From contig NZ_JAGEMN010000004.1 in NCBI RefSeq assembly GCF_017921835.1, positions 124,001 to 188,000 of the forward strand: 64,000 nt of DNA, given 5' to 3'. A program made the translations under genes and the position numbers. The first letter of the stretch is position 1. Every line of letters starts with the position of its first letter. Source of the DNA: Sporosarcina sp. 6E9. GTDB lineage: Bacteria > Bacillota > Bacilli > Bacillales_A > Planococcaceae. Of the stretch, positions 8,401 to 17,228 are shown one piece after another. The notes under the pieces are model-generated. The model was not told the origin of the DNA and made no database searches. It saw only the letters and a list, made by a program, of their open reading frames with translations.

Positions 8401-10068
8401 TTAATTCTTATCCGCATATTTCAAATCGATATAACCTACTGGGTGGCGCAAGATTCCTGTCACACCAGGTTTTTCAAGTGTTGATTGGTTATAGAAGTAG
8501 ATTGGGAATACAGGCATTTCAGCCATCAAAAGCTCATCCGCTTTTTTGAGTAATTCCCAACGTTTCTCTTCATCTGTTTCGTTTTTGATATCTGCAATTA
8601 GTTTATCGTAATCAGCGTTCGACCAAGTCGTACGGTTCATCGGCGAATCTGTAATGAAGCTTTCAAGTGCGTTCACAGGATCCGCATAGTCATGCAAGAA
8701 AGAGGAACGAGACATCTGGTATTTAAATTCTTTCTGCTCTGACAAGAATACGCCGCCTTCAACGTTTTGCAATTCTACATCAACATCAAGCACTTCTTTA
8801 AAAGCACCTTGAAGCGCTACCGCAATATTCTGATGTGCTTCGCTCGTTGAATAAGTAAGCGTTACTTTTGGTAACTCAGTATACCCTTCTTCTTTCATGC
8901 CTTCTTCAAGTAGTTTTTTAGCTTCATCTGGATTGAATTCAACAAGGTTCCCCACCGAATCGCGGAACTCTTTCCCATCTGGACCGATGAAACCGTAAGT
9001 AACGAAGCCATGTGCTGGTTTCTCGCCATTTTTAGTGACAAATTCAACGATTACTTGTTGATTCACTGCAAGTCCGAAAGCTCTACGGATTTTGGTATTT
9101 GTGAAAGGTTCCATGGATGTATTGAAACGATAGAAGTAAAGTCCAGCTTCATCGTCGAAGCGTGCTTCATCATCATCCTTCAACTGTTCAGCTAGTTCAG
9201 GTGGAATGCCAGAAACGTCTAACTCGTTCGCTTGATACATTTGATAGGACGTCGTTGCATCGTTTACCATTGCCCAATGAACTTTATCGAGTTTAACTTT
9301 ATCCGCATCCCAATAATTTTCATTCTTTTCAAATACGAAGTTCACATCATGATCCCATGAAGCAAGTTTGAATGGACCATTCCCTACAAATGTTTCTGCT
9401 TCTGTAAACCATTTTGGATCATCAGTCGCGACTTTTTCGTTAATTGGGAAGAAACTTGGGTTTGTAATGATGTTCAAAAACGCCTCATTTGGTGCTGTTA
9501 ATTTAACAACAAATGTTTTTTCGTCCGGCGCTTCGACCGCTACATCTTCCGCTTTACCTTCACCGTTGTTATACGCCTCTGCTCCTTCAATGAAATATGC
9601 TAGGAACGCAGCTGGTGACGCTGTTTCAGGGTCAAGCATATGACGCCATGCAAATACGAAGTCCCCAGCAACTACTGGATCGCCATTTGACCATTTCGCA
9701 CCCTCACGAATAGTGAATGTATACGTTAAACCGTCTTCTGAAATGTCGATTTTCTCAGCCGTGGCTTCTTCAGCTAAATGCTCTTCTGAAAGACGTGTTA
9801 AACCTTCCATCAAGTTGTTCAATGAACTCCATGAAACTGCGTTGAATCCAACAGATGGATCAAATGAAGTTGGCTCTTCACCATTGTTCATGTAAAGAAT
9901 TTTCTCTCCGGCTTCTTCTTTATCATCCGCTACTTCTTCTGTCTTGCCTTCATCCTTTTCTTTATCTTTTTCCTTATCTTTTTCCGTGCCTTCATCCTTT
10001 GTCACTGTGCAAGCCGCCAAAAAGAGTGCAAGCATCGCTACGATCAGAAACGTCAAAAACTTCTTCAT
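8401..10068 (-). CDS. dppE: Dipeptide/oligopeptide-binding lipoprotein (SBP family 5)
   Basis: 555 residues. The signal peptide ends in the lipobox LAAC (Cys20), so the protein is a lipoprotein anchored outside the membrane after Lgt processing. A highly charged linker of alternating Lys, Asp and Glu (residues ~25-50) precedes the family 5 solute-binding fold, seen in the stretches ITEDGLTYTF-like SEDGLTYTFTIREGAKWSNG and the Asp-rich core. It delivers peptides to the DppBC pore. Its position between dppD and ykfC and its length match B. subtilis DppE. The SD is AAAGGGGG. Confidence 0.93.
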   Translation of the reverse strand: MKKFLTFLIVAMLALFLAACTVTKDEGTEKDKEKDKEKDEGKTEEVADDKEEAGEKILYMNNGEEPTSFDPSVGFNAVSWSSLNNLMEGLTRLSEEHLAEEATAEKIDISEDGLTYTFTIREGAKWSNGDPVVAGDFVFAWRHMLDPETASPAAFLAYFIEGAEAYNNGEGKAEDVAVEAPDEKTFVVKLTAPNEAFLNIITNPSFFPINEKVATDDPKWFTEAETFVGNGPFKLASWDHDVNFVFEKNENYWDADKVKLDKVHWAMVNDATTSYQMYQANELDVSGIPPELAEQLKDDDEARFDDEAGLYFYRFNTSMEPFTNTKIRRAFGLAVNQQVIVEFVTKNGEKPAHGFVTYGFIGPDGKEFRDSVGNLVEFNPDEAKKLLEEGMKEEGYTELPKVTLTYSTSEAHQNIAVALQGAFKEVLDVDVELQNVEGGVFLSEQKEFKYQMSRSSFLHDYADPVNALESFITDSPMNRTTWSNADYDKLIADIKNETDEEKRWELLKKADELLMAEMPVFPIYFYNQSTLEKPGVTGILRHPVGYIDLKYADKN

Positions 10069-10095
10069 TCTAATACCCCCTTTGTTTTTGTGAAG

Positions 10096-10116
10096 ATATA
10101 AAAAGCACTTTCGTGC
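10096..10116 (-). terminator. Small hairpin with T-run between dppD and dppE (possible attenuator or processing site)
   Basis: On the minus strand GCAC-GAAA-GTGC followed by TTTTTATAT. The stem is only 4 bp, so it is more likely an mRNA stability or partial termination element than a full terminator. Confidence 0.35.
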
Positions 10117-10127
10117 GTAAAACCCAC

Positions 10128-11165
10128 TTAGGCAAACACTAATTTCGCCCTTTCATCCTGCAGCCAACAATCGACTACATGCGTATCCGAAATTGCTGTC
10201 GACTCCGGATAAACCTCACCGCAAACCTCCATCGCAAAAGGACATCTCGCCGTAAAAGGACAACCTTTTGGCGGTGAAAACAAGTCCGGCGGCGTTCCTT
10301 CAATGGGTTGGAGCTCTTCTTCTTCCAAATCAAGGCGCGGAACTGAATTCAATAATCCTTTCGTATACGGATGTTGAGGCGTATAAAAAATTTCGCGTTT
10401 ATCGCCAGTCTCAATTATTTTACCGGCATACATAACCGCAATGCGATCAGCAATTTTTGCGACGACTCCGAGATCATGCGTAATCAGGATGATCGATACA
10501 CCCATTTTATTTTGTATTTCTTCGAACAGCTCAAGTATTTGTGCTTGAATCGTGACATCCAAGGCAGTCGTTGGTTCATCTGCGATCAGTAATTCCGGTT
10601 CGCAAATCAAAGCAATTGCAATGACAATCCGTTGACGCATTCCCCCGGAAAACTGATGCGGGTACTGTTTCATCCGTTCTTTAGGATTCGGAATCCCTAC
10701 TAAATCCAACATTTCAATAGCCTTCGAATATGCGGCTGCTTTACTCACCTTTTGATGTGTCCGAAGACCCTCCGTCAATTGCTCCCCCACCTGCAATGTC
10801 GGATTCAGCGCTGTCATTGGATCTTGGAAAATCATCGAGATGTCGACGCCTTGAACCTTTCTCAAACGCGATTTACTCATTTTAGCTAGATTTTGATTTT
10901 TGAATAGAACTTTCCCGTTTTTAATCTTTCCAGGCGGTTGTGGAATCAACCCCATAATGGTATTCGCCGTCACGCTTTTCCCGCAACCCGATTCGCCTAC
11001 GATGGCTAGCGTCTCGCCTTTATACAGATCAAAAGTAACCCCGCGCAGTGCTTGCACTTCTCCACCGAACGTCGTGAATGATACATGCAAATCTTCAACT
11101 GTCAGCACTTTTTCGGTTGCGACAGCTTCTTTCGTATTGAGCACTTGTTGTTTTGTCAAAATCAT
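10128..11165 (-). CDS. dppD: Dipeptide ABC transporter ATP-binding protein DppD
   Basis: 345 residues with Walker [10 protein letters not shown], signature FSGGMRQR, Walker B LLIADEP and switch His in ITHDLG. The C-terminal oligopeptide-transporter domain carries the cysteine motif [15 protein letters not shown]. It energises import through DppBC, pairing with YkfD as second ATPase. The ATG directly follows the dppC stop (TGAATG), with the SD GAGGGGGTGA inside the end of dppC. Confidence 0.93.
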   Translation of the reverse strand: MILTKQQVLNTKEAVATEKVLTVEDLHVSFTTFGGEVQALRGVTFDLYKGETLAIVGESGCGKSVTANTIMGLIPQPPGKIKNGKVLFKNQNLAKMSKSRLRKVQGVDISMIFQDPMTALNPTLQVGEQLTEGLRTHQKVSKAAAYSKAIEMLDLVGIPNPKERMKQYPHQFSGGMRQRIVIAIALICEPELLIADEPTTALDVTIQAQILELFEEIQNKMGVSIILITHDLGVVAKIADRIAVMYAGKIIETGDKREIFYTPQHPYTKGLLNSVPRLDLEEEELQPIEGTPPDLFSPPKGCPFTARCPFAMEVCGEVYPESTAISDTHVVDCWLQDERAKLVFA

Positions 11166-12104
11166 TCACCCCCTCAATTTCGGATCGAGCGCGTCTTGCA
11201 TTCCGTCCCCTAACACGTTAAATGCAAACATTGTCATTGATATGAAAAATGCTGGGAAGAACAACCTCCACCAATAACCAGATGTTATGACTGGAAGTGC
11301 GTCATTCGCCATCACACCCCAACTTGCAAACGGTGCTTGTATACCGAGCCCTAGAAAGCTCAGAAAAGCTTCTGCAAATATCGCACTCGGAACGGTTAGC
11401 GTCATCTGAACAATAATCGGACCCATCGTATTAGGTAGTAAGTTTCTTCTTATAATGCGCGACGTTTTCGCACCAAAAGATTTCGACGCGGTGACAAATT
11501 CATAGTTTTTAATCTGCAGAACTTGTCCCCTAACAATTCGAGCCATCCCAACCCAACCGGTAATCGTTAATGCAATAATGATTGTCGTTAAACTCGGTCC
11601 CATCACAACCATGAGCAGAATAACAACAAGCAAATGCGGCAAGCCGTACAAGACTTCAATAACACGCATCATCAATGTATCAGTGCGGCCACCTTTATAA
11701 CCGCTTATACCTCCGTAAATAATACCGATGAAAAAATCAATAAGTGCAGCCATTACTCCGACGAAAAGCGAAATTCGAGCGCCGTACCAAGTCCGCGTAA
11801 ATACGTCCCTCCCCATTTCGTCAGTACCGAACCAATGCGTGCTGGAAGGTGCCTGGTTTTGGTTCGGTAAATCCAGTTTTGTGACTGAATGTGGTGAAAA
11901 TATCGGACCGAAAATCGCAAATAATGTTAGTAAGATAAGAAAGATTAGTCCACCCATCGCTAATTTGTTTTTTCGAATGCGTCGCCATGCATCTTTCCAA
12001 TAAGAAAGGGATGGTCTAACAACTGCCTCCGCTTCCTTTGTGTCCTTCTTTTTCGGCTTAAACCATTCATCAGGAACCGTCATTCGTTGGTCTTTACTCA
12101 CCAT
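11166..12104 (-). CDS. dppC: Dipeptide ABC transporter permease DppC
   Basis: About 312 residues. An N-terminal cytoplasmic stretch is followed by six predicted transmembrane helices and the DppC/OppC N-domain (HWFGTDEMGRDVFTRTWYGARISL). The coupling EAA motif is present as the loop around YEFVTASKSFGAKTSRIIRRNLLPN. Two starts are possible, GTG 12107 or ATG 12104; the ATG overlapping the dppB stop (TGATG) is preferred. It forms the membrane channel with DppB. Confidence 0.92.
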   Translation of the reverse strand: MVSKDQRMTVPDEWFKPKKKDTKEAEAVVRPSLSYWKDAWRRIRKNKLAMGGLIFLILLTLFAIFGPIFSPHSVTKLDLPNQNQAPSSTHWFGTDEMGRDVFTRTWYGARISLFVGVMAALIDFFIGIIYGGISGYKGGRTDTLMMRVIEVLYGLPHLLVVILLMVVMGPSLTTIIIALTITGWVGMARIVRGQVLQIKNYEFVTASKSFGAKTSRIIRRNLLPNTMGPIIVQMTLTVPSAIFAEAFLSFLGLGIQAPFASWGVMANDALPVITSGYWWRLFFPAFFISMTMFAFNVLGDGMQDALDPKLRG

Positions 12105-13039
12105 CACACTTCACCTTCCTTTTTATGCAATTTAATGCGTGGATCCAGAAGGCCGTAGACGATGTCGACTAGGAATAGCATGAAGACTAGAAACGCGCTA
12201 TAAAAGACGGTCGATCCCATAATGACTGGATAATCTCGGTTATTGATACTTTCAACAAAGTATTTTCCCATGCCTGGTATCGCAAAAATTTGTTCAATTA
12301 CAAATGTACCCGTCAAAATCCCTGCCAACATTGTCCCCATGATTGTCACAACGGGCATGAGGGCATTTCTAAGCGCATGTCTCACAACAATTCGAATCGG
12401 CGATAAACCTTTCGCTCGTGCCATCTTAATATAATCCTGCGTAAGCACTTCCAACATACTTGCCCGGGTCAGCCTTGCTATGATGGCTGTAGGACCCGTT
12501 GCCAGTGCTAGCGTCGGCAAGATCATATGAAGCGGGCTGCTCCATGTCGCTGTCGGAAGCAACTCCCAGTTCACCGCCACTTGTTGAATTAATAACGTCG
12601 CTAGCACGAAGTTAGGAACAGAAATACCGACGACGGCGAATGCCATTGCAAAATAATCGATAATCCCGTTATGCCTGAGTGCAGCAAAGGTCCCTAAGAT
12701 AATGCCCGATACGACTGCTACAAGTATCGTTATAATCCCGAGTTCAAATGAAATCGGGAACCCCCTAGCCAGCAAGCTATTTACGGTCTCATTCGGTTTC
12801 TTAATCGAAGGCCCAAAATCGAACGTAACAATTGATTTCAAATAATATACGTATTGCACGCCAATCGGTTGATCGAGTTTGTAAAACTTTTCAAGATTCG
12901 CTTGAATGGTAGGATTCGAAGTCCGTTCCTCATCGAACGGTGATCCTGGTAATGAGTGCATTAAGAAAAATGTTAATGTGGAAATGATAAAGATTGTCGC
13001 AATCATCATAAGGAATCTCTTAACTATGTATTTAGCCAT
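12104..13039 (-). CDS. dppB: Dipeptide ABC transporter permease DppB
   Basis: 311 residues starting MAKYIVKRFLMM, six transmembrane helices, with the permease EAA loop TQDYIKMARAKGLSPIRIVVRHALRNALMPV (partly) before helix 5. The open frame extends to 13084 into dppA, but AAGGGGG overlaps the dppA stop and lies 8 nt before the ATG at 13039, which fixes the start. Pairs with DppC. Confidence 0.93.
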   Translation of the reverse strand: MAKYIVKRFLMMIATIFIISTLTFFLMHSLPGSPFDEERTSNPTIQANLEKFYKLDQPIGVQYVYYLKSIVTFDFGPSIKKPNETVNSLLARGFPISFELGIITILVAVVSGIILGTFAALRHNGIIDYFAMAFAVVGISVPNFVLATLLIQQVAVNWELLPTATWSSPLHMILPTLALATGPTAIIARLTRASMLEVLTQDYIKMARAKGLSPIRIVVRHALRNALMPVVTIMGTMLAGILTGTFVIEQIFAIPGMGKYFVESINNRDYPVIMGSTVFYSAFLVFMLFLVDIVYGLLDPRIKLHKKEGEV

Positions 13040-13052
13040 GCACATTTCCCCC

Positions 13053-13877
13053 TTAACAAAACTTCGTCTGCAATGCCAGCTCAATCATGACAAGCATCGC
13101 TCTATATGCTTCAATGATGTCTTTTGCTTCATATTTCACAATCGTTGTTCCTGCTTCAATTTCACAGCCCGGCATCAACGCAGCCCATTCCGCTTGCCCG
13201 TAATTATTAAATTCAATCCGGAGAATCGGGTTTTCGGGAGGTACGAGCGGTTGAATGGTATGTTGTTTCGCTATCGCTTCACTCGTCGTCTCTTCCAGTA
13301 GCGCATGCGCTTTTGTCGGATGCAGTGTTTGGACGGCAGACCTGGAAATGGATTGTTTGACGGCCGCAGTGACAATTCCAGGTATCAATGCCTTTGCTTC
13401 ACGACAAGCCCCGTCATCTCCAGCGACCATAATGACAGGTACACCAAAATAGCCTGCAACATAAGCGTTAAAGCCAAGCTCCCCTATGGCAACATCATTG
13501 ATATACATATTCCGAACCCCAAAAATCATCGAATGGCTCATGACGCCAGGTTGTCCCGCACGAGCGTGATAGCCTGCAAAAATTGCCCCGTCAAATGTAG
13601 AATCTATCGACTGAACCATCGAAAGCGGTTTCAAATCCCCCGTGATTAAATCCGCTTCTGGATGAATATCTTCCACCAGTAGATTATTCATTTTAGAATG
13701 ACTGTCATTGACGAGGACTTTATTTGCCCCATTTTCAAATGCTGACCGGATAATGGCATTTGCTTCATTCGTCATAATCCGCCGAGATCGTTCATAATTA
13801 TGTTTCGCTGAATCGACAAATGTGTGATCAGGCAATCCCGTAATTCCTTCCATATCAACTGACACATAAATATTCAC
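13053..13877 (-). CDS. dppA: D-aminopeptidase DppA (zinc M55 family)
   Basis: 274 residues, the same length as B. subtilis DppA, a decameric D-Ala-releasing aminopeptidase. The known zinc ligands and nucleophile are all in place: Asp8 and Glu10 (SVDMEG), His60 (NDSH), His104 (GYHA), His115 (MSHS) and Glu133 (IGEL). The family releases D-amino acids such as D-Ala from D-dipeptides, linking the operon to peptidoglycan peptide use. GTG start with GGGGGTGG upstream. It is the first gene of the dpp-ykf cluster; 271 bp upstream (13878-14148) hold the BCCT terminator and an AT-rich promoter region in which no single promoter stands out. Confidence 0.96.
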   Translation of the reverse strand: MNIYVSVDMEGITGLPDHTFVDSAKHNYERSRRIMTNEANAIIRSAFENGANKVLVNDSHSKMNNLLVEDIHPEADLITGDLKPLSMVQSIDSTFDGAIFAGYHARAGQPGVMSHSMIFGVRNMYINDVAIGELGFNAYVAGYFGVPVIMVAGDDGACREAKALIPGIVTAAVKQSISRSAVQTLHPTKAHALLEETTSEAIAKQHTIQPLVPPENPILRIEFNNYGQAEWAALMPGCEIEAGTTIVKYEAKDIIEAYRAMLVMIELALQTKFC

Positions 13878-14082
13878 AAGACCACCCCCAAGTCATTCAT
13901 TTCTGAATTAATTTAATAGACAAAAATCATCAAGTATATATAAGACTATCAAATTTATTAGAATAGTACAATTGAATTTTTAAATATTAAATTATGGGCT
14001 GTGATTAAAGAAGTAATGGCTACAAAACATGTTTTATATCAATTGCAGATTACCGAAAGCACGTCAAATACTTTTGTAAAAT

Positions 14083-14128
14083 AAAAAAAGTACCTGCAAA
14101 CGTTAAAAATTAACGTTTGCAAGTACTT
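14083..14128 (-). terminator. Terminator of the BCCT transporter gene
   Basis: A 17-19 bp near-perfect stem, AAGTACCTGCAAACGTTAA against TTAACGTTTGCAAGTACTT, with a run of seven T following on the minus strand. Confidence 0.9.
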
Positions 14129-14148
14129 AATATTGTTTCTCTCAATAA

Positions 14149-15696
14149 TTATACAGATTCATTTTTGGAATCATTTTTCCGAATAAATTGTTCCCGAGCC
14201 AATATACCTGCAACCTTGGGTGCGGTCCATATCAACGGTAATAATATAAACGATACAGGAACAGCTGCTACAACTATAAACGACTGAATCGCACCGATAC
14301 TTCCCTCACCAATTGCTAGCAATACAATTGCCACCGAGCCCATGATGATTGCCCAAAAAACACGCATACTCTTCGGCGGGCTACCGTCACCCGTAATCGC
14401 TACCGAAATTGTATAGGACATCGAATCACCTGTAGTCACTACAAATAATATCGTGACAATTAAAAATGCGGGTGCCATAATAACGCTTAGGGGTAGTTGC
14501 TGCGTTATCGCAATCATAGCAGCTGGCATTCCTGAACTATTCAGTGCATCTGAAATAATACCTGGCTGAAGCAGCTCATAGAAAATACCAGATCCTCCGA
14601 CTACGGTAAACCAGAAACAGGTCACGATTGGTGCAATAATAGCAATTGCTACAACAAGTTCTCTTATTGTTCTTCCTCGTGAAATCGTTGATATGAAAAT
14701 ACCCATCATTGGACCATAACCTAAAAACCAACCCCAAAAGAATATTGTCCAGATACCAAGCCACTCAGAGTCACCACGGAAAGTACTTATGCGAATAAAC
14801 TCTTGAAGATGAACACCTGATGAAGATAGAAACATATCAATAATAAAGCCACCTGGTCCAAGTAACAAAACAAAAACCATTAAAATTAGCGTTAAAATTA
14901 TATTTAAATTACTTAAAAATTGAATTCCCTTGCGTAGGCCAGTGATAGCAGAAATTGTCGCAATTGCCACGACGCCTACAATAATAAGGATTTGCGTTAC
15001 CATGTTATTCGGAACCCCAATTATCGCTTCCATCCCATATGCCGCTTGCAGCCCTAGAAAACCGATTGGTCCTATTGTTCCAGCTGCAACAGAAATAATG
15101 GAAAAAGCATCCACTGCCGTACCGAGCATACTATTTTTCATGATTTTTTCACCAAAAATAGGATAAAGTAGGGACCGTGGTTTTAAAGGCATTCCCCTAT
15201 GATAATGTGCATACATTAAGACGATTGTGCTCAATGTCCCAAGTATTGCCCAAGCAAGAAAACCCCAGTGCAAATAGCTTTGTGCAAGTGCTGGTATGAT
15301 TGCATCTATAGTGCTTGATTGAATGCCATCAAATGTAGGTGGCGTACTGATAAAATGATGCATAGGTTCAGCGGCAGCCCAAAACACACCCCCGCCAGCC
15401 AGTAGCGTTGTCATAATCATCGCTATCCATTTAAACTTTCCTATTTGAGGTTTATCAATCATACCTAGACGTACTTTTCCATAACTAGAAATCGCTATGC
15501 CAATCGCAACGAAAAAAGTGCCTAGAAGCACGACTTGCCAAAATGCCCCAAAGTATTTTATTGCTACCGCAAATGAAACATTCACTGCATTTGTGACGAA
15601 TTCTGTATTTATAAGCGACGCAAGAACAAAAACTAATAATAGTCCCCCGCTAATAATCAGTACGGGCCAGTCCGTTGTCGACTTTTTTGGTTTCAT
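14149..15696 (-). CDS. BCCT-family betaine/carnitine/choline transporter
   Basis: 515 residues with about 12 transmembrane helices. The BCCT signature is clear: WTIFFWGWFLGYGPMMGIFIS in the substrate-binding helix and the GGG(V)FWAAAEPMHHF region earlier. BCCT carriers import trimethylammonium compounds such as glycine betaine, carnitine or choline, coupled to Na+ or H+; substrate cannot be told from sequence alone. The C-terminal tail is short, so an osmosensing tail like that of BetP is absent. SD GGAGATTTTGC-ATG. It is a single-gene unit between the dpp operon and tRNA-Arg. Confidence 0.88.
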   Translation of the reverse strand: MKPKKSTTDWPVLIISGGLLLVFVLASLINTEFVTNAVNVSFAVAIKYFGAFWQVVLLGTFFVAIGIAISSYGKVRLGMIDKPQIGKFKWIAMIMTTLLAGGGVFWAAAEPMHHFISTPPTFDGIQSSTIDAIIPALAQSYLHWGFLAWAILGTLSTIVLMYAHYHRGMPLKPRSLLYPIFGEKIMKNSMLGTAVDAFSIISVAAGTIGPIGFLGLQAAYGMEAIIGVPNNMVTQILIIVGVVAIATISAITGLRKGIQFLSNLNIILTLILMVFVLLLGPGGFIIDMFLSSSGVHLQEFIRISTFRGDSEWLGIWTIFFWGWFLGYGPMMGIFISTISRGRTIRELVVAIAIIAPIVTCFWFTVVGGSGIFYELLQPGIISDALNSSGMPAAMIAITQQLPLSVIMAPAFLIVTILFVVTTGDSMSYTISVAITGDGSPPKSMRVFWAIIMGSVAIVLLAIGEGSIGAIQSFIVVAAVPVSFILLPLIWTAPKVAGILAREQFIRKNDSKNESV

Positions 15697-15961
15697 GCAA
15701 AATCTCCATTCTCTTTAACTTGATTTTTAATACCTATAATGGTTGATGCTTATGACATCACACTAAAAAGTATTTTTGTTCAGTTCACAAACATTTTCTA
15801 TTTATGCTGTTTATGTAGATTGACCATATTACGCCACTTCTATAACTATGTCAATCACCACAGAAGATCCACGTCAGTGCTTAACTTCGAAAACAATCCC
15901 AGCATAACTAGTTGTTTGATTAAAACCTTTTCTGATGAAGAATCAAGGATTTTCGGCACAC
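15697..15961. other. Gene-free stretch between the BCCT gene and the tRNA-Arg terminator
   Basis: No supported gene. A 110-codon open frame on the plus strand (15739-16071) lacks an SD, runs through the tRNA terminator and resembles no family. The segment should hold the BCCT promoter (minus strand, just above 15696), but no convincing -35/-10 pair is visible. Confidence 0.5.
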
Positions 15962-16010
15962 AAAAACTCTTATTTGATTACGTACGTACACGTATATCAA
16001 ATAAGAGTTT
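15962..16010 (-). terminator. Terminator of tRNA-Arg
   Basis: A perfect 15-bp inverted repeat, AAACTCTTATTTGAT / ATCAAATAAGAGTTT (15964-15978 and 15996-16010), around a 17-nt loop that is itself rich in ACGT. On the minus strand it continues into TTTTTG. It lies 65 bp after the tRNA. Confidence 0.8.
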
Positions 16011-16074
16011 AGAGTCTAGTCTGTATAATATTTTTACGTTAACCCATAACAACAAATGCACTAGCAAATAATTA

Positions 16075-16146
16075 CGCCCTCGGCGGGAGTCGAACCCACA
16101 TTTTAAGCTTCGGAGGCTTACGTGCTATCCATTGCACCACGAGGAC
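16075..16146 (-). tRNA. tRNA-Arg (anticodon CCG, reads CGG)
   Basis: A complete 72-nt cloverleaf. The acceptor stem is GTCCTCG/CGAGGGC with one G-T pair; D arm GTGC...GCAC; anticodon stem TAAGC/GCTTA around the loop CTCCGAA (anticodon CCG); T arm GTGGG-TTCGACT-CCCGC. The 3' CCA is not encoded. It is transcribed away from clpP, with its own promoter and terminator. Confidence 0.95.
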
Positions 16147-16181
16147 AAAATGGTATTGTTACTTTCACAGCAACATTATAG

Positions 16182-16210
16182 ATTGTACTAATGATTACAT
16201 AAAAATGCAA
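16182..16210 (-). promoter_or_regulatory. SigA-type promoter of tRNA-Arg
   Basis: -35 TTGCAT (16205-16210), 17-bp spacer, -10 TACAAT (16182-16187) on the minus strand, with the tRNA beginning 36 bp downstream. Confidence 0.75.
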
Positions 16211-16232
16211 GGTTTTTTTATGAAGCTTTAAA

Positions 16233-16249
16233 TTTGACCTTTATTGACC
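16233..16249 (+). promoter_or_regulatory. CtsR box upstream of clpP
   Basis: TTTGACC-TTT-ATTGACC, the inverse of the CtsR heptad repeat GGTCAAA-N3-GGTCAAA. CtsR is the class III heat-shock repressor of clp genes in Bacillota. The TTGACC elements can also act as -35; a TATGAT at 16259-16264 is the likely -10, though 19 bp from the first TTGACC. Confidence 0.8.
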
Positions 16250-16295
16250 ATGCTATGTTATGATACAAGTACAGTTGAATTAAGGAGGAATTATT

Positions 16296-16892
16296 ATGTT
16301 AATACCTACAGTAATTGAACAAACAAGCCGCGGGGAACGTGCTTATGATATCTACTCCCGTTTGTTGAAAGACCGGATTATCATGCTCGGAAGCGCAATT
16401 GATGATAATGTTGCGAACTCGCTTGTTGCTCAGCTTCTATTCCTTGAGGCAGAGGATCCAGAAAAAGACATTTCAATCTACATTAATAGCCCGGGTGGAA
16501 GCATCACAGCCGGTATGGCAATTTTCGATACGATGCAATTCATTAAACCTGATATCCAAACAATCTGTATTGGAATGTCAGCATCGATGGGTGCATTCCT
16601 TCTAGCGGCCGGTACTAAAGGTAAACGATACGCTTTACCGAATGCTGAAGTCATGATTCACCAACCACTTGGCGGTGCACAAGGGCAAGCAACGGAGATT
16701 GAGATTGCTGCGAAACGAATTCTATTCCTTCGCGAGAAGCTCAATACAATCCTTGCTGAACGTACAGGACAACCGATTGATGTAATCGCAGCTGATACAG
16801 AACGCGATAACTTCATGACAGCTGAACGCGCAAAAGAATATGGTCTCATCGATCACATCATCACGCGCAGCGATATGAAAGAAAACAAATAA
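16296..16892 (+). CDS. clpP: ATP-dependent Clp protease proteolytic subunit
   Basis: 198 residues, the standard length. The serine protease triad is Ser97 (GMSASMGA), His122 (MIHQP) and Asp171 (DTERDNF). It forms the double-heptamer barrel that degrades proteins unfolded by ClpC, ClpX or ClpE. SD AAGGAGG, 7 nt before ATG. The CtsR box upstream indicates heat-stress control. It is followed by its own terminator, so it is monocistronic. Confidence 0.98.
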   Translation: MLIPTVIEQTSRGERAYDIYSRLLKDRIIMLGSAIDDNVANSLVAQLLFLEAEDPEKDISIYINSPGGSITAGMAIFDTMQFIKPDIQTICIGMSASMGAFLLAAGTKGKRYALPNAEVMIHQPLGGAQGQATEIEIAAKRILFLREKLNTILAERTGQPIDVIAADTERDNFMTAERAKEYGLIDHIITRSDMKENK

Positions 16893-16909
16893 GAATTAAG
16901 TAAGGCTAA

Positions 16910-16950
16910 ATATAGAAGGGGCATTTCAAAATGCTTCTTCTATATTTTTT
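16910..16950 (+). terminator. Terminator of clpP
   Basis: A stem of about 16 bp, ATATAGAAGGGGCATT against AATGCTTCTTCTATAT, followed by a run of T. Confidence 0.9.
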
Positions 16951-17002
16951 TGATTTTTATTTATTCGAGGCGACTTAGGTGCTAATTGTCATATCGAGTA
17001 AT

Positions 17003-17096
17003 TTTGGTTGCAGTTATATGCGATTTGCTTGCAGTTGAAAGTTGTTTGCTTGCACTTAAACGGCATTTGCTTGCACTTAAATGATTTTGCTTGCAA
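17003..17096. repeat. Tandem 21-bp repeat array, five imperfect copies
   Basis: TTGCTTGCA-type cores begin at 17004 (TTGGTTGCA), 17025, 17046, 17067 and 17087, that is, at 21, 21, 21 and 20 bp. The unit is TTTGCTTGCA(C/G)TTNAA plus a variable end. The array occupies most of the 230-bp space between the convergent clpP and crh terminators. Open frames exist on both strands because 21 is a multiple of three (minus strand reads repeated SASK/TATK heptads), but neither has a good start site, so no gene is called. Confidence 0.85.
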
Positions 17097-17182
17097 GTCG
17101 GGACCATTATCCTACATAAATACTGGTACTCAAGCAATTCAACAGATACTTCAAGACCCCCTCTCTTATATTCAACCAAAAC

Positions 17183-17219
17183 AAAAACCGTTTCTCGCTA
17201 ATTAGACGAGGGACGGTTT
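17183..17219 (-). terminator. Terminator of the crh operon
   Basis: AAACCGTTTCTCG pairs with CGAGGGACGGTTT (13 bp with G-T pairs). The minus strand continues TTTTTGTTTT. Confidence 0.85.
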
Positions 17220-17228
17220 TATTTTAAC

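Noticed and set aside
13878..14000. CodY box upstream of dppA
   Set aside because: dpp is CodY-controlled in B. subtilis, but the best candidate around AATTCAGAAATG matches the 15-bp consensus poorly.
15739..16071. 110-codon plus-strand open frame between the BCCT gene and tRNA-Arg
   Set aside because: No SD, no recognisable family, and it runs through the tRNA terminator hairpin.
16982..17205. 65-codon open frames on both strands over the 21-bp repeats
   Set aside because: Open only because the repeat length is a multiple of three; the minus frame starts inside the crh terminator region and neither has a fitting SD.
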